Source: Taenia hydatigena (Eukaryota; Platyhelminthes; Cestoda; Cyclophyllidea; Taeniidae). Taken from it: a DNA stretch of 64,000 bases. The stretch spans positions 186,001-250,000 of the forward strand of contig JADWOT020000001.1 in assembly GCA_036345935.2 (NCBI GenBank), read 5' to 3'. Shown here in pieces: positions 37,292 to 51,153 of the stretch; the first letter of the stretch is position 1; every line of letters begins with the position of its first letter. The translations under genes and the position numbers were made by a program. The notes under the pieces were generated by a model that made no database searches, was not told where the DNA came from, and worked only from the letters and a program-made list of their open reading frames with translations.

Positions 37292-40200
37292 TTGGTAACA
37301 GTGTACTGATGCTGAGGTTCAGTTATTTCCCCCAAGGGGATTCTGGCTTTGGCCATGGTATGCGTCGTTTTCATATTTTCTGTGTGCAGACTGTAGCCAT
37401 TCACTCTAAACTATATTCCTCGGTCACTTTTTTAAAAAAGTTAATTGCACTGCCGTTAAAGGAAGGATTGATTTAAGTACTTATAACAGAAGTTGTTTAG
37501 TCATCGCGAGTGTTCACTTCTTTGGATGCCATAATCATAAGTACTCGTAAACAAGTTTCCTACCTTCCTTTAAATCCTTTGTGTGCAATCGGGAGTCGAG
37601 TGGTTCTCCACGTGGTTAATTACTGATTCTGTTACTAGAGTATTGCAGACAGGCGACATTGTTGCGGCAGTTCCCGCATTCATTACTTGGTGGCCGAGCA
37701 GAGATGGCAATAGCTTTATCAATTATTATTAGGAGTAACTCAGTACTTATAACTTTGGCATAATCTATTTTGTACATTAAAATAAACCTCCTTTTAGGAG
37801 TTTGTAATGACTAGTGAAGCCGATTTTTCATTGGTTTAGAAGGGAAGGTGAGAATTTTTAACTTTTTTAGAAGTAACTGTACAATTATGTCTTCAAATAA
37901 AAAGGCAATAGCTTAATAGAGTTTAAACGCCACATTAGGTTACATTGCCTCTGTCATGCCATGAGTAGCCTTTCTCCGGTCCCATTTTGACTGCTCAAAT
38001 AAAATAGTTGCAACCCATGTTCTCTTACTTTTACGTCCTCTGTCAAGTAAATGTGCTATGACAAAGCAGACTATCACCGGAGCTTATGCGTTCTGAAAGC
38101 CCCGTTTAGAACCAAATTTTTAGTTACACAGATCAGTCCGCTTGATGCCAGCGATGTGATTGGGTGAAATCGCGCTCACATGGTGGAGTGAAGTGGTTGG
38201 ATTTCAATACCTCTCCATGCTAACAGTGGTGCATAATTATAGAATGCGATAACAGCAGGCTGTTTGACGCAAATGTCTTAAGATTTTGAATTGTGTAATA
38301 AAAGGCTTACAATTTGCTTCTTTGTTGGCCACTTTTGCCACCAATATCATGACGCCATTTCCACTGACTGCCCTTCGAGTGGTATTGAGAGGGCTCAAGC
38401 CACTAATTTCCACACTTCCTCTCCATTTTCGTTAAGTGTCTGTTGGAGTCGCTGATAAATTGGTGCTCGTGGGTTCGTTTCCCAGGCTAATCTGTCGACG
38501 AGAAGTGTTAGAATCTGGTACTTGGTAGAAAGATGACCAGATTTGTTTACTGAAGGTTAGGTTGATAATTTGGTTGAGCTACGCAGGGATAAGTACCCTG
38601 TAGACGTTGCAAGCGCTTCCTCGTTGGTGCATGTCACCAATGGAGTTGCGAATCCTAAAAATTTTGCCATTAGATGTTTCATCGTGAGTACAAGGTGCCA
38701 AAATTGAAACACTGCTTTCTTCAGCCTGACATGAGTAATGGCGTGCAATTTCGCGGTTAGCTTAACTAATCAAGCAATCTAGTTGAGGGTTTATATCTTT
38801 GTATAACCCTAAAAACAAACTGCCTCAGCTTCACTGGTTTAGACATCACGAATTTGCGAATGAGCTGGTGCTTTCGAACCAAAAAGCACTGCTCTCTAAA
38901 TGACATAGTTCACTATGAGATAAGGTTTTTGTGGTGACAATCTCGTTTTTTTTAATATTATGTGCCAATAGTGAAGTGTGATTGAAAACCTAATCGTGCT
39001 TTGCCCTTTGGCACATAACTGTCTGATGTCAAATGTAACGCGCATGTCGTGTCCGTGGTGATCCATCTGTGTACCAAAATTGCATGGCTGTGCGGTCAGT
39101 TGTCAACACTTATAATTTCAAGTTACAGCACGGCGCTCGCGCTAATTTCTAGTGTTGAAGAAAGGGCCTAGTGACCGAAAATCACCGTTTGCAACCCACT
39201 GTGGCATTACGCCTATATTACCTTGCGAGGCATCTGTAACAGCCGCAAACTTCGTCGATGGTTCAAGCCTGAGGCTGACCAGTAGTGTCGACGTGACCAA
39301 AGCAGCTATAGAAGGTTAGAGTCCGCATTTGCCATTTCGTTGAAATTTTGAAGATTGAGTACCTTTTTTGCAAGAAACCTGCAAGCTTTTGGATGAGTTT
39401 GGCACAGGTGGAATCAAAACGGCAATGAGAATTGATGGCAACAGGTCAGAGTGAAACAAATATTTAATGTGGCTATTTTCTCCTACAACAGGGTGATGTC
39501 GAGATAATCACTTATCTAGCACCCTTACATCATTGCGTATGCGATAGTCTTGTCAGGACCTCCACCCGTCGAAATTGCAATCGTGCATTATGTGGGGAGA
39601 CAACGACCACAGACGGCTGAATGGTTTAATCAAATCGTTTGCCATGCAGTGAAACTTCACTTTAGTCCCTTGAGTCTCCCTGAAGTCAAGTGACTAATGT
39701 CTGCAGTCGAAAAGTATTAAATCATATTATCATATTATAAAAACGATCAAAGTCACTCGAATTAGCCGCACTGCCTTGCAATTAATCAGGGAGTGCGATG
39801 GAACTCTCGAGGCTTTTGTGCAAGTGGGTCGACAGCCAAACCGCATTGAGAGGCGAAGCAAAGCCTAGCAATGGATTGCTGGATGCTGACGGTTTTAAAG
39901 TCAAGGATCGGAGAGAAAGACAAAAGAATCGCATGATCATGACCATCTAGGGGTTACAACATTTAGGTCCAGTTGGATTGACAACAACCCAGGCATCAGA
40001 ACGTTAAATGATACCCCACCCCAAGGATGGGCCGGAGGAGGCAAATCAGTGGACTGGAGGAGCGACAGACAGAGCGTGGGGAAAAAAAAAAGACGAGGAC
40101 AAACGGGAAATTAATTGAGTTGGAGTGCAATGTAATGCAATGGTATGTGATAGGATGGGATGCAATTAAACGGGCTTAAAAGGATGTCTTTGGGGAAAAT

Positions 40201-41208
40201 TTGAGAAGTCGAGTGGAGAAGAAGCGACGGGCAGATGGGGAAAAACGATGGAGTGGCATAAAGACAGGAATGGTTGTGTTGACGTGACTTACGTTGAGAT
40301 GTAAGATAAACTAAAAATGGCGACACGAAATATTATTAGCAGTGGGACTAGGGCAGGGTGATTTAGGGTGAGATAGGCAGACGTCCGTTGTTGCTGCTGC
40401 AAATACAACGTTACAGATGCTGCCATTGTGTAAAATGGAAGGATCATAAGAACTTACCGAATTCGGTATTTATAAGTCAACCGTTACGTGTGGAACAATA
40501 GCATGATGAAGAGCCACAGGTGTCTTCAGTGTCAGCGCCATCTTCAGTGGAGGTTGTAGTGTTAGCAACTTTTGCTCCTTCTACCTTCACTCTCAATGGG
40601 ATCATCATCCCAATCTGTACAAAAAAGCCACGCAAATTGAGTTTATGTGTGTGCAGATATATGTGGGTAGCAAAATGTTTCCGCATTGATGAGTGCAGAG
40701 GAAGGAACTAGATGGAGGTGTGTGCATAAGGCCACTAGATGCCACTGGTACTCAAAGACACACCGAGGCCTCATACCAACGTCACTGAATCATTGTGTTT
40801 TTCTTGTCTGTCACTTCATCCGCTTACCCTAGGATGAATAGTTTATTATCTATTTGCTTTTTCGATCCCACCTTTTTGATGAGCGCCTGTAATGCTGATC
40901 TGTTTTTGTTCAGCTTAGGCTTGTTTTCTCTAAGTCAGTAATTTTAGTCATTTAATAAGCTTTGGCTCCATCTTAATGTCTAATGTTCTCAGTCTGGCTT
41001 ACTTTTTCCTTTTTTCACCGAGAGGAGATAATATATCTGAGCCATCCTTCACCGACTTGCCCAGCGCCAGTTAATTTAGCCATCATTGCGATTTCGGGAA
41101 CAGCTATATTCATTAAGTCAACTGACAACTTATCCAGTAGACTTTACAAGATAATCTCCATACATGCGCACACTGCCTCTTTCCATTCGTGTTTATTGGC
41201 TTACTCTT
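37292..41208. other. Intergenic, no gene seen
   Basis: No frame above about 71 codons and no exon pattern recognised. A purine-rich strand with a 10-A run lies around 40020-40110. Confidence 0.55.
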
Positions 41209-41387
41209 TGTAGCGCCTTAACACTACCTTGAAGGCAAAAGAAGGCATAATAAGAGAGCAGAATATACATTCAATAAACAGGGGGAATGGGGCGGCTGGC
41301 ACGGCCCAAATGCCAGCCCACGCGGTTAAAGCAATATGGTCAACCCTGTAACCAAAACTGAAATCTGCAGCCATCAAGCAAGAATCA
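41209..41387 (-). mobile_element. Diverged solo LTR, inverted
   Basis: Starts TGTAGCGCCTTAACAC on +, contains AAGGCAAAAGAAGGC and GCCAGCCCACGCGG, and ends near GAATCA. It shares the element-5' sequence type of the 37098 copy (GATGGCTGCAG / TATGACTGCCGG), suggesting a separate older subfamily. The far boundary is approximate. A frame is open along its length. Confidence 0.7.
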
Positions 41388-42539
41388 GCCATCCTAGAAT
41401 GCCAACCGTCAACATTACGTGCTCGTGAGTGCTAACCCGGTTACAAAACAAGTTCTCATTAATCGAAAATCAGTCAGCAGCAGAGCTAGCAATCGTGCCA
41501 TTACTGGGTTGTAACGAGTCACATTCAACAGCTAAGTTTGGTCTGTACCTCAAATATGCTCTTGCATATGGGATGTTTTTTACTTATGACAAAAACTATT
41601 TGCTGATTTTAGCAGTAAGTGCTCTTTTGCTCTCAAGTGCTTAACTATTTTTTGGCTATTAACCTTCACAAATAAAATTAGTTTCGAGGTGTGAATGTTT
41701 TGGTATTTTTTAACCTTGAAATATTTGACAATTTGTTTTACTTAGTCACTTTGCTGGTGCTCTTCTTGCATACTGTCAACTCGTCTATTTTGTGTGCACT
41801 TTTGTGTGGATTCCGTTAGTCCATTTGAGTCCAAACCTTATCCAATTGTTTCTTTGTTTTTGCTGTTCGTCCTTATTTATTTAATTTTGTCTTTGCTCAA
41901 GCGAGTTGATGGTTAAGTGTCATTTAGTGCCTCATTACTTAATACTTTAATTTTGTCAATGCAAGTCTTATAAAGACAACTTTACTGCTGTTGCTCCCTG
42001 TTTTGTCATTAGACTGCTAACTATTGTTTTTTGGGACTCAAACTACTATTCTTTAAGCAATCTTACTACCTTTGCTTGCGGATGTGTGCTACCATTGCAA
42101 TACTATTGTCGTCATATGATTCCTTGGGATGTATTGCATATGGCTCACGACATTTTTCTTATAAACTGTATTGTTTTATTGAAGCGCTTTGCAGAATGCC
42201 TATATCTTGGCGCATAATTTAGCGAATTAAATAACGAACTTTTGCATCGTAATTAATAATTATAACTGACTGCTAACTTATTCTAAATTTCGATCAAATT
42301 TGCAGGCCTTTTGAACATGGTGTTTTTTTTCTTGTGTATTAGAGTGTTATTGCTCAGAAATGTGAGCAGAATTTGTACATTTGTTTTTGTGCCGTCACTA
42401 GCAACAAATGTCGGGCGTCGTCGCCACAGAGCGTTTGGAATTAGCAGAATCTCAGGGGCTGATTTCACATCCCCCTCATCGTCTCACCCATCTGTGAGTT
42501 CTCTTTTGGGATGCCGCTCTTTTTTGCCATTTCTTATCA
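41388..42539. other. 5' flank of the Dispatched gene
   Basis: T-rich on +, no certain exon. An upstream first exon of the Dispatched gene, or its promoter, may lie here but could not be placed. Confidence 0.4.
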
Positions 42540-45500
42540 ATGTTGTTATCGGCTAGCTACGCGACATGGCTAGTCTCACATCCGATCATAAATGGCCTCC
42601 TAACGGCGACTTTTCTCATCGTCTCCACCATCGTCTCAATCTGTTTCTCAGAATTACCCTCCTTCGATGATCCGGCTAAGGTTATCCAATGCACACATTG
42701 TAAACTGTGCCTGTCTCGTTCTTATTTTTACTCTTCTGATCCGCCTTACGCTTTGTCTCACAGGAGTTCATCACCATAGGAACGCCGATGGCTGCAAAGT
42801 TGTACCAGCTTAAAGCTCTTCAACAGAACACTCTTTCCCTGCCCACAAAGAAATACGGTCAGAGCAGAGTAGCAAGATCAAATGCGATGGAAGATAAGAT
42901 TACATTCTGCTTTGATTTACCAGGTTTGTGCTTGTGTGTTCTTTATATGTGTGCGTGCTTCCTTCATTCTCGGTTGCATGCTGCTGTTTTGGTTCTTTTT
43001 TCATACAGATCAGGGCAGTGATGAGCTCTGGAGTCGCTTTGAATCAATGAGCAAGGTGGTAATAAGTCTGCATACCGAGGAAGAGTTGATGAACGGCACT
43101 TTTTTGACAGTTCCAGGAGCCGTTGAGAGTATTTGTCGACTTCAAACGCGCTTTGAAGCTCTACCGGGCTACGGCCAACTCTGCTCCAAAGCCTCTCTCA
43201 CTGATGTTAATTCTGCTTGCTGTCCCATTTGGTCGTTGGCCAGTTTTATTACTTCCATAGTCAACAAAACCTCCTGCCATCAGGTAAGGTTATTTTCCTC
43301 AACTCATAATCCATTCTGGATAGCTGCGGCAGCATTGCTTTCCATTTGTTGAGTGTTGATTTAAGAGTCCTGAAGGCTACCTAAGTAGTTGTGTATTCTT
43401 AGATTACAGAGGGAGATGTGAGAAGAGTAGAGGACCTCTACGAGACGTGTAAAATGTCGTTTCTCTCAGGTGCATTAAAACGTACCTGTTGGGACGAGAC
43501 AGCGCCGTCACATTGGCTGTGTCCGGAGGTGCCGCCGCAGTGCTTCGCCCACCCACATCTATTGCTACTTTTAGAAATCGCAACGCCGCCCCCACACCAT
43601 CACCATTACCTCAACGGCGCTGGAGGATGGAATGTGACCCTTCTTGTGCTGCCCCTGTGGAAGCGAGTCGGCCTCGAACTTTGGCATCTCGCCTCCCTTG
43701 ATCGACCGCAGACTCTCACTGATCTCACACGAAATCTGACTCCTCCTCTCGCCATTGAAGTGTGTTTTTTCGCTTTCCCTTCATGTGCTTATTTGCTCAT
43801 CTCATTCGCATACTACCTGAAGCATCATAAGGCTTATGTTTGTGACTGCAACCCAGCCTCATCTATGGGCGGACAGTGGTGATGGAATGGCACTTTGGGT
43901 AGGAGGGTACATTGTCACGATTATTGAAACGTGGATTTAACTTTTCTACTTTCCCATTCTATGCGAACAGGCGATAGAGCTAGGTATGTACGGAGAGTTA
44001 GCGGGTCGATATGTGGCGCGGGACAGCGTGTGGTTGGCACTGGGTGCGGCCTGTCTGGCGCTGCTCTTATTGCTGCTGACGCGTGGCAGCGTGGTGGTGG
44101 TGGGCGCCACTTTTCTTGCCCTGGGGTGGTCGCTCACTCTCGCTTACGGTCTCTACACCCGCCTTCTTCGCGTTCCCACATTTCCCCTTCTCAATATGAT
44201 GGCTCTTGTCCTTCTCCTCGGTCTCGGCGCCGATGACATTCTCCTTTTCTACCAGGTAGGTTGGTCATTTTCCTTTCCGCTTTTGGCTCATCGGAACTAC
44301 TTTACCACTTGCTCTGCCATCATCGTGCATGTACGATGCCTCGGTTTTCACCTGAGACGTCACATTGGATTGGCTAAATACTTGTGCCATAGCAGTCGCT
44401 TTTCATTTGAGATTCTTGTCTTGGGCACATTGAATACGCTTTTTGTTCCTAACATCACGTCGGTTTTACGGTAATTTCATTCCTGATTTTGCGTTAGCAC
44501 TTTTCCATGCATTTCTCAGCTTTACTGCCTTTATTTTATATTTATATTTATATTTTCACTTCTGCAATTGTTAAAAGCTTGCTTTCTTATGTAATCAGAC
44601 TGTTTTCCCTTCATTTCTTTCTGCATTCCGCTCCCGAAATCTCTCACTTATTTCATTATCATTTTTTGACAGTTACCTTTCAGTTTCGATGTTCGTACAT
44701 TCGTTCGTTGGTTTCTTACTGGAAGAGTCAGAAATATTGGCATAGTTTGTCGATTCTCTTTCATTAGTCCTCATTACACATTGGCCTACTTAGATGCGGC
44801 AAGAAGACATACAAAATTGGCAGGACTCTCACTGTACACCTTTCAAATTGATCCTGTTTCGTGCTTCATTAGTGTTTTAGTTCCTCCTAGTTCAATCAGG
44901 AGTGTAGTTTTATGTTGGCAGTGATTTGTTTTTTTCTGCTGTCTAGTTGTCCATGCCTTCTCGTAGACTCTTGACCTTTTCTAAAATACGTTTGTTGGGA
45001 CAATGCACATGTGACCTCTCTATGCCTTTTTCCTCTCCACTAAATCAACAGACCAACCGTCTGAATGGTTTTATTCGGTTTTATAACTCTTATTTCAGCT
45101 TTTCCATACGACAATCAGTCGATCCGTCATTTTCCTCATCGTACTCAGTGTTGATCTCCTACAGCTTCTATCATTCCATTTTCCAATGCCTATTGTTCTT
45201 AATTGGATACCATAAACGTGGTCAACCAAACTAACCTCAACTTCAATAGGAAATAGATTCTAAGAAGACTTCCAAGCTCACCTATTGTAATGTACCCATG
45301 GAAACTTTGATAGAATCGTATTGGAGGTCTTTTAATATTCCATGATCTGTGCACGCTTTATGTTAATCAGTTTGGGTTTTATCAGTTGCTCAAAAATCAC
45401 TCGCTTAGTGGGATGCATAACATCTGAATTTGTGGGTTTTCCTAGATTCATTCTAATCCTACTAACTAATCCACCAGATTTATCCACTTTTATTTATTGT

Positions 45501-47275
45501 TCACGTATATGTGACCTGATTGAAGATTGCAGTTATGCTTTATCGGCGTGTCACCTTAGATATGGGTCTCCATACATCCAAGAAACGCTTGCAGCGAAGA
45601 CGTTGCTACTGATGAAGGCAGTGACGATGAAAAATTGACGACGTTGCGGGCGCGAGTGCTGCAAATGGCCGTCACTCTGCGTCATGCGGTCCCCTCAGTC
45701 TGTCTGACCAGCCTCTCTACACTGGGAGGTCTCTTGGTGAGCCTCAATTCAGCCATCGTCGCGGTCAAACGCTTCTCTGTCTACGCCAGCCTCACCGTTC
45801 TCTGCCACGTCGTTTACGTCCTTACAGTCATGCCCACTCTGCTCCTCCTCTTCGTTCCACCCCACCGTCGCCGTTGCTACCACCTTTTCCGCCCCCTCCA
45901 TCTACCCCCCTTCCGCCTTGCTGACTTCCTCGTTGTCAAAATGCGCTTTGCCTTTCCTCTCCTCCTCCTCTTCATTATTGTCACCTCGGCTTACCTCCTA
46001 TTCCACGCTGGATGGCTTGCCTTTCCTTCCGGCTCCCTCCAGCCCGCATTCTACCGATCTGCTCATCCAGCTGAGGTCTATCGTCTCCGAGGAGGCGAAT
46101 TCTCTTGGGCTGAGTACACACTTCGTAGCTACCGTGGTCTTATTTCCCTTCACGTTGTTTGGGGTGTTGAGCCTCACGATCCGCGCAGTCACTGGACGTG
46201 GACACCCTATGACGATGAAGCAGTCGTTCTTCAACCGCGCTGGAAAGCAGATTTTAATATTACCGCGCCTGAGTCTCTCTCCTGGTTATCCGCTTTTTGC
46301 TCAAAGATAAATAAAATGCCCCGCTCTTTCGCTCTCCCCTCCATTCCGCCTCGCAGCAGCTTTTTGGAGGAGGATGCTCTTCTTTCATCACAAAACTATG
46401 GTTGTGCATTTGGTCGGGGTGTATTTTCCTTCGGGGACTTTAACAAATCTACACCAGTGTGTTATCACGACACAGCTGCTTGTTTAACCATTTTTGCGGA
46501 AACTTCATCGAACCCTACGGGGATTAGATTCTCCTTGGAGACCATGCGTATCGTTGGACTGGTGATTTCCGCCACTGCGAACCTCTCTATCTCTAATACC
46601 ACTTTCTCGGCTCTACAGGAGTACACTCAACAAGTGGAGACCTGGTTTTCCTCCCTCCTTGCAACTGCACCAAATGGACTTGCGGGTGGGTTTCTCGTAA
46701 GTCCAGAGCTGACCGCATTCGAGACGTATCAGGACGTACTCAAGTTTCTGCCCTTCTCGCTGTGTCTTTCTGTTGCACTGGCTGCTCTCCTTATCCTTTT
46801 CTCCACCTTCAATCTTCCTCTCGCAATGACAGCTCTTGTATCAGTGGTAGCGTCTCTCCTACTCTCCTGTCTCCTTCTCATTCTCTTTGGAGGTTGGACC
46901 CTTGGAATCGTGGAAGCATTGATCCTCAGTCTCTCTGCAGGCCTTGCTGTGGACCCTTGCATTCATCTTGCCTTAGCCATCATCCGATCTTATGGGGACC
47001 AGCGTGTATCGTGGAAACAGCGATGTCGGAGGGCATTGGAGACGGTAGGATGGGCTGTGACGGGTGCAGCTTTGAGCACTGCGCTTGCAGGATTTGCGGT
47101 GCTGCCCAGCCAACTGAGGTGCTACCAGCAGATGGGACTGTTTCTTCTCATTCTCATGACCTCTGCTCTGCTCCTCTGTGGTATCGCGTTCGTTGGCTCG
47201 GTCGCCTGCCTGCCGGACAGGTGTGTCATCGCCTGTTGGCGAAATCGAGTGGCTACTAGCGCCTCAGTTTCTTAA
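42540..47275 (+). CDS. disp: Dispatched-family RND transporter
   Basis: Polytopic membrane protein of the Dispatched branch of the RND/Patched family, which releases lipid-modified Hedgehog from secreting cells. Six exons, phases consistent: 42540-42680, 42764-42923, 43009-43283, 43403-43759, 43971-44255, 45560-47275, giving 977 residues. Visible in order: first membrane helix followed by LPSFDDPAK and GTP (family pattern DF.DP.KGFEPRGT); a Cys-containing extracellular loop; a sterol-sensing-type helix bundle with the Dispatched signature GADD at 397-400 in TM4; RHAVPSVCLTSLSTLGG; VVWGVEP opening the second extracellular loop; and the TM10 motif VDPCIH (D871). The last exon alone encodes over half the protein. 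The ATG at 42540 is the first in frame after a TGA, but an acceptor (CGGCTAG before CTACGCG) also lies there, so the true N-terminus could be on an upstream exon. GADD argues against Patched, PTCHD and NPC1. Paralogue number cannot be assigned. Confidence 0.88.
44531..44556. repeat. (TTTATA)n simple repeat in intron
   Basis: Several TTTATA/TATTTA units in the 1.3-kb T-rich fifth intron of the Dispatched gene. Confidence 0.65.
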
Positions 47276-50200
47276 ATATCTTCCAAGTTGACTTTTATTC
47301 AGAAGCTTGCTGAATGTTTTGCAGCTGATTTTTAAGATCCTTCCCACTTCATTGCATTTTTTATTTTACTTGGGTAGATACGAAAGTCTTTTTTGCTAGC
47401 TCTTTTGCAAAAATGAATTTTTAGCTTTTAATTTGACTGCTTTCTAGCGCGAGGTTGTTAGGCCTAATTTTTGAAGTATCAGTAGTAAGAACTGATGCTC
47501 ATACTCGTGAGATTAGGTTTATTGCATTTCCAACCAGTGATCAGAGGGCTTAAATGTGTATGCCTCCGTTCACCGAAGAGTATGCTAGAAGTACGGGCTA
47601 TAAGTGCATGACTTGTGGCTGGCTACCGTAGAAAGGGTGGAGTTCATGATGCTTTAGTTGATTTGTCCTGTTCTACGGTGATTACTAGCGCATTTGATGC
47701 CAATTCGTGCGTGATGTTGACTGATCGAGTTTGGTAGCACTTTAGAGTTCGAGAATTTGTCCCGAGAAAGGGCAATTTTCTAAGAGCCGAATAAGGTCTG
47801 TGTTCTGGGTTCCCAGACATCCTCCAGTATGACCAAATTATGAGACGAGGGTGAAACCGTTTCATAGGAATCTAAGATGTGAAAACGGAAGGTGACTCAT
47901 GAACACTGTCAAAAATGCGTAAATGGAAACTGCACGGCTCTGGAGAAGTTTTTTATATTCTTGGTAAATGGGAGGAAAAACCTGTTTCAGCAGGGCACAT
48001 TATGAGGCCTACTAGAATTAGAGATGTGAAGTATGTAATGCTATGGTAGTTGGATTAATTAGTCAAAGGTAATGCGCTGATAGTAGTGTGAATGAATGCT
48101 CAGTGGGACTAGTTGATAATTTTGGCATTCCTCAGTAAAAATTCGTAACTTTGTCTCATTTTCTTAGTCTGCTTTAGCAAACTATAAATGTTCATCTGGG
48201 TTCCCGTTCCCCTCTTCTAATGCCGCAAGTTTAAAACAAAGAACTCTGTCCACATTAATTTCTTTTAAATGTAAGGCATTTGCTAAGATCCGTTTATAAT
48301 GTGGTGCCACTTCTGGTGTCATTGGGTTTCCTTGAAGGTAGGCTTTCAGCAATTATAAACAGTTGTTTGTTTTAATGGTGAGATAGTGACTAAGTGGTTA
48401 CTGTCACACCCACGTAGTCCCTCTGACGTGACCTCCTATTCCGTTTGGAATGCACTTGGGCCACGTAATGAGAACATTTATTTTGGCTCCTGGTGATCGT
48501 GTTTCGGTTGAACAAATGCTAATACAAACAGGCCTTTCGCCTCACTCCTTAATTTGACTTCCCACATGACCAACGCCTTCCTTTCGAATGCACAGGTATT
48601 AATACTGTTAAAAAGTGTTGACAATCTCTTGAGTGGAGACCCAGTCTGTGACCACAGAAGGCGTTTAGGTGTTTTAAGAGATAAAAAAGTAAATATCTCT
48701 TACGGCACTAAGCTAATTTCGTTGAAAACGGTTTGCCAATGCAGCCACTTCCAATGCACCATAAATTTTTGTGTCCTGACCTCCCTATCCAGAGCTACTT
48801 CAAACCCATTTCGTTTTCAATGCGATGTATCAGATTAATACAGCCGGGTTTCAGATCAACCCTGACCTTCCCTATTTGAAAAACCAGTTCACATGTTGCA
48901 CATGTTGTTAGCGATTTGTTACAGAAAAATGAAAATTTTATGCAATCGAGTGACAACTGAACAATGCGTTGTTTTACACACCCTACAAGCTAATAAAATG
49001 TGGACTTAAATCAACACAGCCTAAAGCATAAACGGCGAACACAAAGCCAGGGGTCTCGTCGTAGAAAAAATTGGTCTCCGATTGGGACTCGCTTGCTACC
49101 GCGTGTTGTACCGTCACGATTGTGTTGTAAATATTTGATGAGTCCATGTGATGTGATGCTGGCAATCCAGCATCCTAAATTGCTTCACAATGCTAAAAGT
49201 GTTGATTTTGCATCAACGATACAGAAGTATCTCGAGTGTGCATTACCTGCTGTGGCAAGAAGATGGGAGGAGCTGTCATTCTTATCCGACACTCTCGAGA
49301 CTCCTGCCTCTGAATCTGCTGGGATCGTAGAGTTACTGCCTATATGAAATACTTTAGGAAGGATGGAAATTATTTGCATTTACTGTGAATTTTGATCCTG
49401 TTGGCTTCTCAGCTCCACTAATCCTGAAGTAAAGGCCTGATCGGGGACGACTTGACTTGCCGATGGGTTGGCGTAAACTGGAGATAGTGCGTGTGCTTAC
49501 TGGACTACTGCGGATACAGAGGACTCGTATCACATGCATGTATGCTTAATTTCTTAATTATCAAGGAAAGAGGAACGGAACACAGGTTTTAAACCATTCA
49601 TCATGCTGAAGATTCAGGTCCAAAAGGGAAGCTTCCAGAATATGAGATACAATAAATGAATCCGAAGTGAAGAAATCCAGGCATTTAGAACCAAATCCAA
49701 ATTTACTCATTCAAACCAATCAGTCTTCGAGGGACGAGTTTTCTACGCACCACCAAATTAATAACTACCATAGTGGCACAGGTGGTTGTGATCGCCTCAG
49801 CTTCTTCCAAGGGGGTGTCGTCGCCTCAGTGATTTGGCTTCGCCCCACGCCACCACAACACCAATCCAGGGAAGAAGAGAGGCAAGGCCGTTGCAATTTT
49901 AGAAAGTATACGATTTCAGTGCTTCTTTTTAGCCTCAAATTTTGACTTATCATCCAGTGACTTCCCCCGGCACGGAACTTGAGTCTGTTGTAAACGCCAT
50001 CTGCACATTGCTATATCGAAAGCGTCATCGTTCAAGGCACCCAGTCGGAATGATGGAGACGAGCGAACGACCATCTTCATTCCATCGACCACGAACAGTT
50101 GCACGTGAGGGCTGCGTTTTGATTTGCGCCTAAGATGTACCTTCCACACCTGACAGTCGCATTACTGGGCTTTCCATTTGCTGGGGCAACACAATAGCCA

Positions 50201-51037
50201 AAAGCAACATTCCAGCCTACTTGTCAAACAACAGTAACCTTGACGTCAGTAAATGCTGCAGCTCTTTAAAAAGGATATAAATAGCTACCATTAAAGATGA
50301 CTTTTTTACCTAGTCTGATTTGAATAGCCATTACATTGCCTATGAAAATAATCAAAAAGTGTTATTTAAGAGGGTAAAGGCTCAAAGAATGGTTCAGGCA
50401 GAAAATAAATGCCACAAGGATGGTCGAGGAAAACCCCCTTAACAAATCACAAAAACAATGCAAATTCTGAATAGACAATTAGATTGAATGAGACGAAGAC
50501 GCATTTTACAGATAAACATTACCTCTGGAAAGGACAGTGCGTGATCTTGAGGTTTTTGAAAAGCCTGTATAAATTGTAGCCGTTTGTCAGAAATTTTTTC
50601 GCTTATGAGGCTATTTAAGTATGTCACCTGAACCGGTAATGGCCATGGAATGCACGAACTGCAGCCGTCCTTCTCGACTAACTCTCAAGGATTCATCTGT
50701 AATCGAGCTTCGGACGATGCGTTACTCCGATCCGTGAATGCTGCCGCGGCGTGAAGGACAAAGACCAAAGCAGTTCCGATACTACTGGCACGGACTGGGA
50801 GCAGCAAAGCACGCAAAGCTGTGTGTATTTTCGAAAAAGATATGCTTTTATAATAGAGTCTTTGCGAACCTCTTTGATATTATTTGATAAACGAAAATCG
50901 CAGCATCATCCCCCTTAATTTTTGATTTTATGCGCTAAGTAAAGGTTCACTTTTAGTCTTATTGCAGTGCATTGATTGTTTAATTCGTGATTTAGCTAAA
51001 GGGCCCACTTGGATGCTCCACTATGTTATCTTCGCCG
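47276..51037. other. Intergenic, no certain gene
   Basis: The first few hundred bases should hold the Dispatched 3' UTR, but no AATAAA is obvious close to the stop. Between 49000 and 50150 frames on both strands look partly exon-like without any chain that keeps phase. No domain recognised. Confidence 0.45.
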
Positions 51038-51153
51038 AGTGAGCTGATTCTAAGCCACGCCAGTAGCTCCCTTAGTCCTTTAGTACCTTAAAAACGCAGA
51101 AACTGCACGGGCATTGCCTTCTTGCGTCCTCAGGACTGTCTCAAGGCGCTGCA
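51038..51153 (+). mobile_element. Strongly decayed LTR fragment
   Basis: Weak alignment to the LTR right half: CCACGCCAGTAGCTCCCTTAG, then TTGCCTTCTTGCGTCCTC and CTCAAGGCGCTGCA at the end. The left part is not recognisable. Confidence 0.45.

Noticed and set aside
38430..38500. tRNA-like GGGTTCGTTTCCC segment
   Set aside because: It resembles a B box, but no matching A box, acceptor stem or cloverleaf could be paired around it.
44256..45559. Several 86-98 codon frames in the largest Dispatched intron
   Set aside because: They are T-rich, lack domain similarity, and direct joining of 44255 to 45560 restores the family sequence in phase.
46762..47259. 165-codon alternative plus-strand frame in the last Dispatched exon
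   Set aside because: It is an out-of-frame shadow of the transmembrane-coding sequence, which has clear family motifs in the main frame.
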